From Fragilariopsis cylindrus CCMP1102 (lineage: Eukaryota; Bacillariophyta; Bacillariophyceae; Bacillariales; Bacillariaceae), in contig FMBT01000650.1 in the NCBI GenBank assembly GCA_900095095.1, positions 1 to 28,842 of the forward strand: a stretch of 28,842 bases of DNA. The letters are read 5' to 3'. A program made the position numbers and the translations under genes. Each line of letters begins with the position of its first letter. The first letter of the stretch is position 1. Shown here in pieces: positions 1 through 10,838 of this stretch. The notes under the pieces were generated by a model. The model did no database searches, had not been told where the DNA came from, and saw only the letters and a list, made by a program, of their open reading frames with translations.

Positions 1-2
1 AA

Positions 3-50
3 CAGAGACATTCTAAAAATGAAAGTCAGAGACATTCTAAAAATGAAAGT
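3..50. repeat. 24-bp tandem duplication
   Basis: Two exact head-to-tail copies of a 24-bp unit beginning CAGAGACATTCTAAAAATG occupy 3-26 and 27-50. They sit just before the region that matches the reductase gene. No function is evident. Confidence 0.85.
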
Positions 51-79
51 CAATGCCGAATAGGAAGTCGATACAGATG

Positions 80-736
80 AAACAACAACAGATGATTCTT
101 CCTTCTGATTTAAAAGCGGCATAGCTATCAATGATCATCACGACAATTATAACGATTACGTTCAAAATGATGTCGAGGGTGAGGAGCTAACGTAATTTAC
201 TGTTCGAACGACCAAGAAATATTATGGCTACAATGATTGCTACGAACGACAATGAGGAGGATGAAGAATGGGTGGGCGCGTCCATTGGTACCGTTCACTG
301 GAAGTACTCCACAATTAATGATGATCACAAAAGAACCATTGAATGATATGCAACAACATTCACTATTCTAGGACGACGTCCAGTCCATTCGTTATTTATC
401 TGGTGCTGTTTATTAGATACATAGCGTGCCTTGCCTTTTCAATGCCAAAGGTGGTTTGGAAAGAAAAAAAGATGGAACGCGTATAATAACTGCATCAAAA
501 CAACTATGGCAGAAAATCGCCATCAAATCTGTACGTCTCTGTGGATTTTTTTCTCGATCGATATATAAATATTTCTCTCATAACCTTCGAATGCACTCAC
601 CAATCTCACTTTCTCTTTCTCTCTTCTCTTCTCTTTTAGTGGGGACTATTGTTTTATGGTGGCCGGAACAGAATACTTGAAAATTTAATCAGTGAGTCCT
701 ATCACTCCATCAAGGAGCATAGCATTCGATTGGTAA
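80..736 (+). pseudogene. Decayed 3' fragment of an NADPH oxidase/ferric reductase gene
   Basis: This stretch is a degenerate, inverted second copy of the last two exons of the reductase encoded on the minus strand at 4355-6713. Colinear matches include the acidic-insert region (about 250-290 here, 4690-4760 in the intact gene), the stretch before the last donor (about 420-530), the donor GTACGT at 531, a pyrimidine-rich intron, the acceptor TTTTAG ending at 639, and the final exon starting TGGGGACTATTGTTTTATGG. The last exon can still be read as WGLLFYGGRNRILENLI, against WGLLFCGGRNKLLENLI in the intact gene. It ends at an equivalent stop at 734-736. Frameshifts before the donor, an insertion of about 90 bp and in-frame stops show it is not functional. 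Because the intron is retained, it arose by DNA duplication, not retroposition. The 5' limit is approximate. Confidence 0.85.
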
Positions 737-876
737 TACAATACATTGCTATTCGTTTAGTATGGTATGATACTGTGGCATATAACACGTGTATTATAAT
801 ATATTGTACTCATTCTGATATGAAAAGAATTAATAGAAAATGGATAGAATTTATTTACGTTTCATTACATTACATT

Positions 877-2493
877 TTACATAACTCCAAAAAAACGTCG
901 TGCATCTTCTTCGGCTTCAGCATTATCCTCATCATCATCATCGTCGTCGTTGGCATCATCATCATTCTCATTCTCATGATTCTCATCCTCATCATTTTCT
1001 TCTTCTTTGTTACTATTGCAAGGAATACATTCACCAACACCACTACCATTATCTTCATTATTATTATTATTATTATTATTATTGGTGGTGGTGGTGGTGG
1101 TGATTTCGCTATTGATATTGATATTGATATGATCATCCGAATGACCTAAACTTTTTTCTGGTGTAATACAATCACGAATTAATCGTTTTAATATTTTAAC
1201 TTCCGGAAATTTACTACTACAGCCACTACTAGTACTACTTGCTTCTGTTTTTGTTTTTATTGTTTCTTCATCTGACGATGATGATGATGCATCCCATAAT
1301 AAGTAGTATTGTTGCTGTTCTGTGATAACTATTTCTTCGTCATCATCATCACCTTCCTTATCCTTATTATTATTCATTGACGTCGTCTTCTTTAGTAATT
1401 CGATCATAAAATCACTCGTACGATCTCTTGGTTGTGTTTCTTCTATTTGAGTATTTTCTCCATCTTCTTCGTGTTGTACTCCAGTAGTTGTCGTTGGTGT
1501 CGTTGTTGTAGTCGTTGTAATTGGTACTAATGTAATTGAAGTAATTTCATCATCAGTAAATGTTGTGAATAATTCTTGTCCATAATAGACAGCACGAAAT
1601 AAATATTGTTGTTTTGGACAATATCGTATCACAATATCAGCAGATGATGACACTACTTCGAGTACTACTGCTGGTTCCATAGTTGTTGCCTCACTTCGAT
1701 CAGCAGCTTTTTCTTCTTTTGCTTTTGCTTCTACTTCATCTTTATCATCATTCTTTGATATTATTATTTTTTCATTATTATTGTTGTGAAGCAGAGAATT
1801 ATGGTAATAATACTTTTTAATTCGTGTATGTAATTCAATTAAATCAATAGGAGGAAAACCATCATCGACTGTACGATCCCATAATATTTGTACGGTATTA
1901 TTATTATTATTATTATTATTTGGTTGAGTAGTAGTATTAGTAGTATCAGTAGCACTTGTTGATGTTGCTCGTCGTCCTGTTATTTTAAATGTTCCAGATA
2001 ATGAAGGAATAATTGTTATCGAATTTATTATTACTGAAGGATTATAACCAGAATCAGAATCATTATTCTGTTCATCCGATAGTGATAATAATAATAATTC
2101 AGTGGCGATCCAAAATGATTTTGTCATCCAACGACAACCTGGACAATATTCTATTGATATTGCTATTCCATCATCGTCGTCGTCTTGTATATCATTATCA
2201 TTATTATTTTTGTCATCATCATCATCCTCATGAGACGACAATGGTGACAGAAACAACAATGAGTGTGTCTTCTTCTTCTCCTTCTGATACTGATACTGAT
2301 ACTGCTGCTGGTGTTGTCGAATAGACAATAAAAATGACGATGTTGATGACGATGACGATGTTGACGACGTTGACGTGGTTATTGTGAATCCCAAAACCGC
2401 ACTACCATTATTATTACCAGTAGTGAAAAGCAAGAAGATTGATACTACTGCTATCCAGGCTACCACTAGTAGTTGTAACGTTAGACTAAGCAT
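877..2493 (-). CDS. Tandem Rdx-domain (SelW/SelT/SelH-like) thioredoxin-fold protein
   Basis: The 538-residue product has a hydrophobic N-terminus (residues 1-23, signal peptide or anchor), then Ser-, Gln- and Asp-rich linkers. The first Rdx domain (about 111-230) has the redox motif CPGC at 117-120 followed by RWMTKSFW, a GTFKI strand (167-171) and ILWDRTVDDGFPP with the helix LIELHTRIKKYY. The second domain (about 286-453) begins VIRYCPKQQYLFRAVYYGQELF and ends with FPEVKILKRLIRD and SLGHSD, typical of bacterial-type Rdx proteins. Its motif is CPKQ, so the second Cys is lost. Rdx proteins are thought to carry out thiol redox reactions. The first domain uses Cys where selenoprotein relatives have Sec. 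Long acidic and poly-Asn inserts split both domains, and the last 85 residues are acidic low complexity. Start chosen at 2493 because the signal-like segment begins there. The substrate is unknown. Confidence 0.8.
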   Translation of the reverse strand: MLSLTLQLLVVAWIAVVSIFLLFTTGNNNGSAVLGFTITTSTSSTSSSSSTSSFLLSIRQHQQQYQYQYQKEKKKTHSLLFLSPLSSHEDDDDDKNNNDNDIQDDDDDGIAISIEYCPGCRWMTKSFWIATELLLLSLSDEQNNDSDSGYNPSVIINSITIIPSLSGTFKITGRRATSTSATDTTNTTTQPNNNNNNNNTVQILWDRTVDDGFPPIDLIELHTRIKKYYYHNSLLHNNNNEKIIISKNDDKDEVEAKAKEEKAADRSEATTMEPAVVLEVVSSSADIVIRYCPKQQYLFRAVYYGQELFTTFTDDEITSITLVPITTTTTTTPTTTTGVQHEEDGENTQIEETQPRDRTSDFMIELLKKTTSMNNNKDKEGDDDDEEIVITEQQQYYLLWDASSSSSDEETIKTKTEASSTSSGCSSKFPEVKILKRLIRDCITPEKSLGHSDDHINININSEITTTTTTNNNNNNNNNEDNGSGVGECIPCNSNKEEENDEDENHENENDDDANDDDDDDEDNAEAEEDARRFFGVM

Positions 2494-2703
2494 TATGATG
2501 GCGCTTACTGTAGGAACTATTATATCGCTGTCGTGTTATATTATATATTGTTGGAATAATGGACAAAAGTTTGTATTAAAAGCTCATATTACCATCTCTA
2601 TCTTTGAGTCTTCGTTTTTTATTTTTGTTTTCTTTTTATGCATTCATGATCCTTTCCATTTCTTTGTTTGATGATTGATGGATCAAAACTTTCAAAGGAG
2701 TCG

Positions 2704-2716
2704 AGTCGAGTGAGTC
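2704..2716 (-). promoter_or_regulatory. Shared upstream motif GACTCACTCGACT (Rdx gene)
   Basis: In the gene's orientation the 13-mer GACTCACTCGACT lies 211 nt upstream of the Rdx start codon, inside a longer run of GAGTCGAGT units. The same 13-mer occurs upstream of the genes at 16817 and 19107. Its role as a promoter element is an inference. Confidence 0.45.
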
Positions 2717-3120
2717 GAGTCAGTCGAATCCATCGTGTGCTCATCCTGAATAATGAAGGAATCTTTGCGACTGGAGGCATATGCGAAATTAAACAACCCT
2801 TGACTTCTTTCTTTCAAAGATGTTATTCCACATAAATGCCATTATATTGTTATTTTGCTTGTACGACGCCTTCACATTATTTCAGACAAAACGCCACAAA
2901 AAAAGGGGAAAAAAAAGAATTAAAATGCCCTCTTTCTTCGATCGCAGCAAGTAACGATGGTGGGAGCGAAAGGCAAAAGAAAGAGATTAAATAACAAAAT
3001 GAGAGAGATACTTTCGGAATTAGTAAAATTACGTGGATGTAATAAGTAGCAGTGATATCTTCCGAACATATAAAAGATACTGTAGCTAGAGGGAGGTGTC
3101 AGATTTCGAAAGAATACAAA

Positions 3121-3121
<1 letters not shown>

Positions 3122-3151
<30 letters not shown>
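3122..3151. repeat. (CA)15 microsatellite
   Basis: Fifteen CA dinucleotides in a row, followed by a few ATAC units. Confidence 0.95.
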
Positions 3152-3155
<4 letters not shown>

Positions 3156-4354
3156 TACATACTACAGAAAGAGATATAAGATTAGACGAGATGTGATGAG
3201 AGAGAGAAATAAAAACAAGGACACAGCGCAAATACAATTCACAACTCACAATTCGTAATTTACAATATAGTAGGTGCAAAATAAAAACGATCGAGCAAAA
3301 AGTATCATCGTAAAGATGAAAAAGTTCACGTTCGGCTGCATAGTATTCATTCCAAAACGCATTATTCTTTTCGTCTATTCTTTTTCTTTTTCGTCGTCTT
3401 CCAAAACACCAATAATACCTACAGTTTTAGTCAAAGATTATCGAATCATGAATGGTTTTGTCTCTATATTGTTTTCGGTTAGAACTACTCTGCGTATATT
3501 ATTTGTAGTTTGTATGTTATTATGTAATGCATGATGACGATATATCTGTTCAAAGTCAAATAAGAAGAGTAAGCCTCGTCTGCCGTCTAGATGTATTATT
3601 CATGTTATAGCAGATCAATTGAGACTTGATGCAATGATACGTTTTGTATAAGATGCATTTTTATGATCAAATTTGTTGCAAGATAATGATTATGAATATA
3701 AAACAGATCAATTCTTTTTCAGACTACTACTAACTGCCGGGATGATTCTTTGAGTCTGGAAACCGGACTTTACTAGGTTAATTAAAGGTTGGATTGATAT
3801 TTTATCTTCAGCAGTTAAGATAGAAAGTATATAGGTGAAGGCAGGCAGGCCATCAGTTTAACTGTTTATACATAGCAATTTAATAACGTCCAATACCAAG
3901 CCTGTGTTGCCTGAATACTCCACTACAGAACAATAAATTCATTTCCAAATCCCAATCCAAGTCCTGAACTAAGTCGCGAACTAAATCCTGTTCCAAGTTC
4001 CGAAACCGTCCTTATTGTAGGATTGTATGCTATTGTTCGTACAACGAAAAATCCAAGTACAAGTTCCATTGCAAATTCGGACCCTATTTCAATTCCAATA
4101 ATACTATTATACTCAAATATTAGTTGATCACAATTACTGCTTGAGCTAGAATTCTATCTATAATTAACTATTATTATATTCTTGTTTTTTGTTTGTCTGT
4201 GGCCAGTTAAGGTTGGCAAATCACAGGATTCTTTTTACTATCTACTTCATTAGGTAAAGACAGGTAGGTGGAAAGTGGAAAGTGGAAGATATCAAATTAA
4301 AGCAAGATCAAATGAAAGAAGCAAGATGGAGTTTATACAAAAAAATAGCATGTA

Positions 4355-6713
4355 TTACCAGTCAAATGCTTCCTGATGGAGTGGTATACCTAAATCTTTT
4401 GATTCACGGATCAAATTTTCAAGTAATTTGTTCCGTCCACCACAGAACAATAGTCCCCACTGAAAGAAAAGAGAAAAAGAATGAGAATGGTGAGTGCATT
4501 TGTCGAGTGAGCGTGAGAGTTATCAATACTAAGGGGAACAAAGACGTACAGTTTCTAGATGATCTTTAGCCATAGATGTTTTGATGTAGTCCCGTGTACC
4601 AACTTTTTCTTTCCAAACCTTAGGCATGGACAAGGCACGCCATGTATCTTCTAAACCACCAGATAAATCACCTATGGACGTCTTTCTAGAAGCATTTTTA
4701 GTGAATGGTACCAACGGACGAGACCATTCTTCTTCTTCGTCTTCCTCATCCTCAACGTCGTAGCAATCTGAGAAACAATCATCGCATGTAGTTCCAGGTG
4801 AACCAACTTCCTCGTCCTCATTGACTTTATTCATCAACAGAGCTTTTTCCCAATTGATCCCACCTTTATCAACAAATTCAATGATATTAGGAATTACATA
4901 TGATAAATCAGGCCTTCCATTGATAATTTTAATGTGTTGTGCTCCATCATTAAAGTGCTGATGATATTTTGCAGTTGAGTCTGGTAGGGATTCTTTGCCG
5001 GTATAGAAGATTAAATTGAGACCTTTTTCATCTAGCTTTGCATTTTCTAGAAAGAAGACTAACATTGACGCATCACGTACAACCCAAATTAAATTGATTC
5101 TACGCGAATCACCATGCGCTTCGATAGCACTCAACGCCGGTGTTATCCCTGTCAGGAGTAGTACAATGCAATGAGAGAAGATAAGTTACATAATACAAAC
5201 AGATCAAATAATTCCACAATCTCAATATCTACTTACCAATTCCACTTGCCACTAGGATCATGTTGTCGAAATTGATTGCATTGTTATATGGGGACGGAAA
5301 TGGTCCAGATAACCATACTGGTCTTGAAGTGGTACTACAACTTTTGATTTTCCTGTGTAGTTTTGTTGTCCAATCACCCCTCTTTTCTATGAACATATGC
5401 CGGATTGATGTATCAAGTGGATTCTCATACAATGAAAAAGCATGCCATTGATTCTTGTCAACTGAAATATTATTAGATAGAGAAGAATAGAAAAACGTTA
5501 GGTTTAATGGAACAACCCTCATTGCAGAACAATATGTACAAGACGTATGACTTACTCCATGGAAGCATTATATAGCCATATCCACCGGATATAAGTCCAT
5601 TTTGAAATCGTTTAGATACAGGCATTGTCAATTCAACACCGCTTTGCATTACTTTATAATTAACAGTATTGATACGTTCTGACATGAAAGATTTCACATA
5701 TAATGCATCAAGGCCATATGAAATTATAAGTATTGGGAAAATAAATGCGCAGAAACCACCATTAGGTATTGCTTGACAAGATGCATGGAAGGACATTGCA
5801 ATGCAAAATGTCCAGAAGAAGTAGTGTGCATATTTTCGTATTTCAAATTTCAATTGCTTCTTCAATATTGTCATGGGGATAACAATGATGAATGTTGATA
5901 TAATAACAATTGATCCTGTTATACCTGAATTATGATTGAATAGTAATCTCTTGAGATTTCTTTGAAGTGACCAACGTATTAAGTGGAATATTGCATGTAA
6001 ACAACTGTCAATAAATATGACCCATCCACAATAAACATGCAATCGGTGTGTATCTTGAATACAAAATACACGGAAAGGTGTCTTATCAATAAAAGCTTGT
6101 GTTGCACGGAGTTTCGTCCAAAATACGCACACAATTGCTGGATACATAAAATATCTACTAAATCTCTATTATAATGATGAAAAAAGAAGATGAAAATGAG
6201 CACAAATGAGAAGAGGAACAAAAAGCGTCCTAACCAAAATAAATATGTAGGTAAAGCCCACACAGAATCGAATGACGTCGCATTGATACATACCGATAGA
6301 CCTAATAGCAACATTTGTATTGTTGAAGATGCAATAATTGCTCGAGAAATTGTAGCACCATCACCGTTCCTATCAAATACAGGATTGACATTGTATTCAA
6401 TAATTCCATTCCTAGTATTTACATCATTATTTGAATCAACAACAAGGGCTGTTTTCCGATCACGTGCACCTCCAAATATACCTAGTGCTCCCGAATATGT
6501 AAAAGTTACAGTTAGTATATAGATACCGCATAGTATTTGAGTGAACTTTAACCATTTAAATTCGATGTTATTGTATCGGTATACAATTTTTTTAATGTTT
6601 GATAATACTGATGTTGATACGCGTCCACACCAAGGAGATGTGCGTGATATTAAAGTTTTATCCTTCGTCTCGTTTCTGTCAATTTTGTTAGCTTCACAGA
6701 TTGATGTCTTCAT
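4355..6713 (-). CDS. NADPH oxidase / ferric reductase-type transmembrane flavocytochrome, five exons
   Basis: Exons on the minus strand are 6713-6294, 6165-5556, 5461-5237, 5148-4550 and 4459-4355. The introns (128, 94, 88 and 90 nt) start GTATGT, GTAAGT, GTAAGT and GTACGT, end in AG, and all phases match, giving 652 residues. The family moves electrons from NADPH through FAD and two haems across a membrane, to oxygen (superoxide) or ferric iron. Haem ligands are visible as H-x13-H (about 183/197) and H-x12-H (about 254/267) within several hydrophobic helices. WHAFSL (349-354) marks the FAD domain, ASGIGITP (415-422) the NADPH site, and LFCGG (622-626) the C-terminal NADPH motif. An acidic run (549-559) is inserted in the NADPH domain. 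The first exon supplies about 50 cytosolic residues and the first helices. Whether it makes superoxide or reduces iron cannot be decided here. No EF-hand is seen. Confidence 0.9.
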
Positions 6714-7980
6714 CTTCCGTCCGTATTCTTGATTACACTCTCACTCTCACGTTCGGTATAATTGTTTTACTGCTAAAATATATTGTTGCGCCGTTGATCT
6801 CAGGGGAGATATAATATATATTGTATCACACGTCGTATCTATCAAATTGTTACAATCAATTTCCTTATTATTGAGCGCTGTATATTGCAATACGGTTATT
6901 GTTGACAATCAAATCAACGACAATAGAAGGAATGTCTATTTGTTACTACAGTACGAGTGAAACGAGTATAGCTAAATGCGATCGTTCGCTTTTATTATGA
7001 CTGCATAATGTATTTTTTAAAAATATCTGTAGAGTGCGAATTTTCCTACCTCGACAAGAGACGAAGCGCTATTCTCCTCTAGCCATAGGGCCGTAACCAC
7101 TTTTTTGTCGCGCGTGCAAACACAACCATTTTCACATCATATTATTATGCCCTGTTCTCTAATCGAATATCGACTCAATTCGACAAATCGAATCGTCCAC
7201 TGAATGACCGTGCTATTTAAATAGAACCACCATATATCTCTAGTTGTGAAGCGAATGTAATATGGCTCCTGTTGTTGAAGCTAAAAGTGGGATTATCAAG
7301 TGATATTTTTCTTTTACCACGCAGAATGAAGACAAAAAAGTGCATGCTACAGTATATTGTTGATTCCCTTGGTTTGGTTCTGTTATATCTTATTTTTTTG
7401 GATATTTTGATTTTGTTTGTCCTGGTTGCTTTTTTGTTTTGATTGTTTTTCTATTTTGTGAGATGAAAATGTAGTATTTTATTTGAGCAAAATCAGAAAG
7501 CTCGCTCGTGTTGTTCAATTTTTTGGACTTCGCTTGAGCGACACTCATTCAGCCTTAGAATACACTAATAGTACTGTACTACACAAACTAAGCTCGAATC
7601 ATAAGAGAACTTGCGAAAAATGCATAAGCTGAATGCGCGGTCAACATGGCTGTTACGCACGACTACTTAATGAGATCACGTATTAATTAAGTAAAGTGGT
7701 TTGGATGTCAAAAAAAATAGGAATAGATTTCAGTACTACGATTAGACCACCGTAAAAAACTGCTTGAGATGAATACACGCTTTGCCTCTCCTGTACTTTG
7801 TACTGCATGGCTAGTAAAAAGTGATTAGAATGATAGTAGAACTCCTCTCGTCGTGAACTGGATTTCACACGTGACGGTCTTGCTTCTCACAAATAAATCG
7901 AATGCAAAGCATACAAGAGAAGACAAAACAAAACCGCTTCTCCCACACAGATACATAGTTTTTTTTAATCACCAACCACA
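6714..7980. other. Divergent intergenic region
   Basis: The stretch lies between the reductase start (6713, minus) and the two-exon gene start (7981, plus), so it should hold both promoters. TACAGTA/TACTGTA heptamers occur at 6947, 7348 and 7572. No supported open frame or RNA gene is seen. The minus-strand frame at 7683-7868 has no recognisable features. Confidence 0.55.
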
Positions 7981-8720
7981 ATGTCTCAATTTGAATCATC
8001 ATCAACTCTCAAGATAAGAACTTCCGTCTCTGCTACCGGAACTGATATCACAACATTATATCTCAATGGCAGCTGTGGTATGTGCTGCGAAAACAGCGAC
8101 AATAATGATAATAACAAAGAACAAGAACAAGAACAAGAGCAATAATGATAACACAAGAATTATTACAGGAATGTTTAACTTCACTTGTAAAAGTTCAAAG
8201 GAATATAATCGACATCGAACGTAAATATAATAAAGCAATTACACTATTAGAAAAAATAAATGATATTGAATATAAATCAAGAATGTATCATCAACGTTCA
8301 CAATTAAGAAATAACTACGGTTCAGTTGTGGGTGGTGTTGCACTTTTGAAAGAAAACATTAATCAACAACGAATACATCAATTGAAACGAAAAGCAATAT
8401 CATTAATTAAAGAAGCAAATATGCAACTTAAGAAGGTGTATACGACAATCAATTATAAAAGTCGATATCCCAAAGATAATATTGTATTTAATACACTTCG
8501 TCGTAATGATTTACAATATAATAGTACAATGATATATATTGGCAATGGATTACTTCCATCATCATCATCATTAGAGATGAAAACAAAATCAAAGACTACT
8601 ACAACAAGTCGGAACAATAATACTAATACTGCAACTTTAGGACAAGCAATATGTGAACGTCAAATTAAGTTACTAACAATAGTGGTTGAACAGATTCAAG
8701 ATGATATTATATGTATATAA
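7981..8720 (+). CDS. Unrecognised 219-residue protein, predicted two exons
   Basis: I do not recognise this family. The long frame starting at an ATG at 8145 overlaps by one base the stop of a 54-codon frame that starts at 7981 in a good context (ACCACAATG). A canonical intron resolves this: donor GTATGT at 8078 and acceptor ACACAAG ending at 8157 (80 nt) join exons 7981-8077 and 8158-8720 in frame (660 nt). The candidate branch sequence TGATAAC is close to the acceptor. The product begins MSQFESSSTLKIRTSVS. Most of exon 2 is predicted helical and charged (for example ERKYNKAITLLEKINDIEYK), then comes a Ser/Thr/Asn-rich linker and a C-terminal helix QIKLLTIVVEQIQDDI. There is no signal peptide or membrane helix. 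Without splicing, the alternative is a 191-residue protein from 8145 preceded by an upstream frame. Confidence 0.65.
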
Positions 8721-9475
8721 ATTGTAAAATTATATGTTTTATATAAATTAAATTAAATACAATTAAATAGTAATGTAAAACTATCTTGTACAACATAAAT
8801 TAAGACCATGAAAATATTTAGAATACCGGTAGTAGTATTTGATTTGATTCCATTTTTTGATTCATTCGATTTGATTCTAGAGTCTCCAGTCAGGCAGTAC
8901 GGTCTACTCACGTTAACAAATACAGGTAGTGCACGTAGTTACCAGTAGATGATTCGTACACCGACACACCCAAGCCTGGACCATCAGTTGGAAGTAATTC
9001 TAATTTTTTTTTGCTATTCCCATTCCCAACAACACAATTTGCTGCTGAAATAAAAAGGGAACTAACATCGATACAAGGACAATCGAAAGTAGCCTGCTGT
9101 AGTTACTAATGGTAAAATCGATGTTGACATTGTTTCTTGTGTGGTAGTGACTTTTACTATATAGATGATTTCTTTGGAGTGATTATTGGCTGTGTTTGCC
9201 GATCTATTTGTACGTGATGGTAGTTTGGAAGTAACCATGAGCGAAACGATTTGTTTTTGAAGATTTGGGAAGTACATTTTCTATTTAAGGCTGAAAACAG
9301 TAGTTTACCCGAGCGCCAATTTTCAAATCACAAGCGTTAATAATACAGGTAGTGGTAGCGCGAAATAGGAAAGAGAAGATTTGAAAAAGAAGATAATGAA
9401 AAATGATACGTACTTATTTGTTATGATTCGATTCCACGTACGAATATAAAACTAAATTATGCCCAAATATGCCAG
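8721..9475. other. Intergenic region, nothing recognised
   Basis: AT-rich DNA between the two-exon gene and the first repeat field. A 71-codon minus-strand frame at 9062-9277 shows no domain. No RNA gene or element boundary is seen. Confidence 0.5.
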
Positions 9476-9690
9476 TATAAAAACTAAATCATGCACAAAG
9501 TTTACCAGTATTTGTTAGTCTGGTATATAATAACCGCTTTAGCATCAAGTATATCAACCTAAAGAGTCATATTTTTGGAGAAATAAACAATGAAATTTAC
9601 AACTGACCTATTGAATGGAGAACTGTTATGTTTTTTAGTCCTGTAAGCCTACTGATTGATATCTCACAATGTAGGCTCACACACAGCACA
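9476..9690 (+). repeat. About 215-bp dispersed repeat, copy 1
   Basis: This segment, beginning TATAAAAACTAAATCATGC and ending CACACACAGCACA, matches 27170-27381 in the same orientation with scattered substitutions. Shared words include AGCATCAAGTATAT and CCTAAAGAGTCAT. The sequence to its right (192-bp array and neighbours) also recurs near the second copy but inverted, so this may be a terminal repeat of a large element. Confidence 0.8.
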
Positions 9691-9973
9691 GATCAAATAA
9701 CCCCCCAAAATGGCCCATTTGCAGTGTTTTGTGGACATACAGTACACTCAAAAAGGTGAATCATCCAAAAATATAAGGATGGGATGCACCATAAATACCA
9801 AAGGGATCTTATTCTTGGTGCTTTGTGTTGATGATCCAGCTTAGGTGCGCACAAAAGTGGAAAACCCTGTTTTGGGGTCTAAATGGCCCCTTTTGCAGTT
9901 AATGCAACCATATACCTTCATAACCTCCATAGAAACCTAAGCATTGTAAGGTCCTTATAGGTATGAGTATGAT
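9691..9973. repeat. Interior of repeat field, unique-length segment
   Basis: No coding frame. The part around 9850-9960 (GGAAAACCCTGTTTTGG, then TAACCTCCATAGAAACCTAAGC) has a diverged inverted match near 28600-28720 (reverse complement GGAAAACCTGTTTTGG and TAACCTCC). This extends the homology between the two repeat fields beyond the tandem array. Confidence 0.6.
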
Positions 9974-10620
9974 GGATGCTAGTGCACCTGACCCATCTGG
10001 TGTTGTCCTCTGAACCCCTTTATATGAGATACTTTGTATTCATTTCTGATCAGAAATCATGTTGTTGGTTTTTGTACCTTCCACACCAGCAAAATGAAAT
10101 TCATTCCGCAACCACAGGCACAGAAAACTTGTAGGAGGCAAACACAATGTTCTAGTACTCTATTTGGGTGTTAGTGCACCTGACCCATCTGGTGTTGTCC
10201 TCTGCAACCCTTTCCAATGAGATATTTTGTTGCTAATCTTTGATTGAAAATCATGTTGTTTTTTGTGTGCCTTCCACACCAGCAAAATGAAATTCATTCT
10301 GCAACCACAAGGTCAGAAAAGTTGTAGGAGGCAAACACAATGTTCTAGTACTCTATCAGGATGCTATTGCATCCAACTCATCTAATGTTGCCCTCTGCAA
10401 CCCTTTTATATGAGATCTTTTGTATTCATTTCTGATTAAAAATTTATGTTGTTGTTTTTGTGCCTTCCACACCAGCAAAATGAAATTCATTCTGCAACCA
10501 CAGAAACATTAAATATGTAGGAGGCCAACATAATGTTATAGTACTCTATTTGGGTGCTAGTGCACCTGACCCATCTAGGTGTTGTCCTGTGCAACCCTTT
10601 TATACATACATTTCATTATT
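9974..10620 (+). repeat. 192-bp tandem array, about 3.3 copies
   Basis: Equivalent points (AGTGCACC or its variant) fall at 9981, 10173, 10366 and 10559, a period of 192-193 bp. Each unit contains the words ACCCATCTGGTGTTGTCC, CTTCCACACCAGCAAAATG and GTAGGAGGCAAACACAATG. Units differ by substitutions. No long open frame is conserved between units, so this is minisatellite-like non-coding DNA, probably part of a transposable element. The same unit occurs on the opposite strand at 27427-27900. Confidence 0.88.
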
Positions 10621-10838
10621 TAAACATACCACCAGGTAAATTAGAACACAGAATTGATTCACTGTCATCTGAACATCTTCACTATGGCATATTACTTGTG
10701 ATTGGGAAGTATCAACATCCCAACCCACCAATATTTTGGATGTAATTGCAGTTTACCCCTGTTTTCCAAAATATTTCATGAAAAAAAGCAATTGAGGACC
10801 ATATTTAAAATAGTCACTGTTGGTCTGAAAATGATCCC

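Larger units (their letters stand above)
2494..4354. other. Intergenic region between the Rdx and reductase genes
   Basis: This 1.86-kb stretch holds the upstream region of the Rdx gene, one TACTGTA heptamer 13 nt before its start codon (2506) and another at 3078, a CA microsatellite, and around 3940-4100 an imperfect short repeat built on CCAAGTCC/GAACTAA-like words. Open frames here (for example 3274-3534) have no recognisable domain and look fortuitous. No RNA gene is seen. Confidence 0.6.

Noticed and set aside
649..1149. 166-codon plus-strand open frame
   Set aside because: Its first about 20 codons belong to the reductase relic. The rest is the antisense of the Rdx gene's acidic and poly-Asn tracts.
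877..2493. Rdx protein as a selenoprotein
   Set aside because: The redox motif is encoded with Cys and there is no in-frame TGA in the open frame.
8145..8720. Bicistronic message with TAATG termination-reinitiation
   Set aside because: A canonical intron joins the two frames exactly, which is simpler for a nuclear gene of this type.
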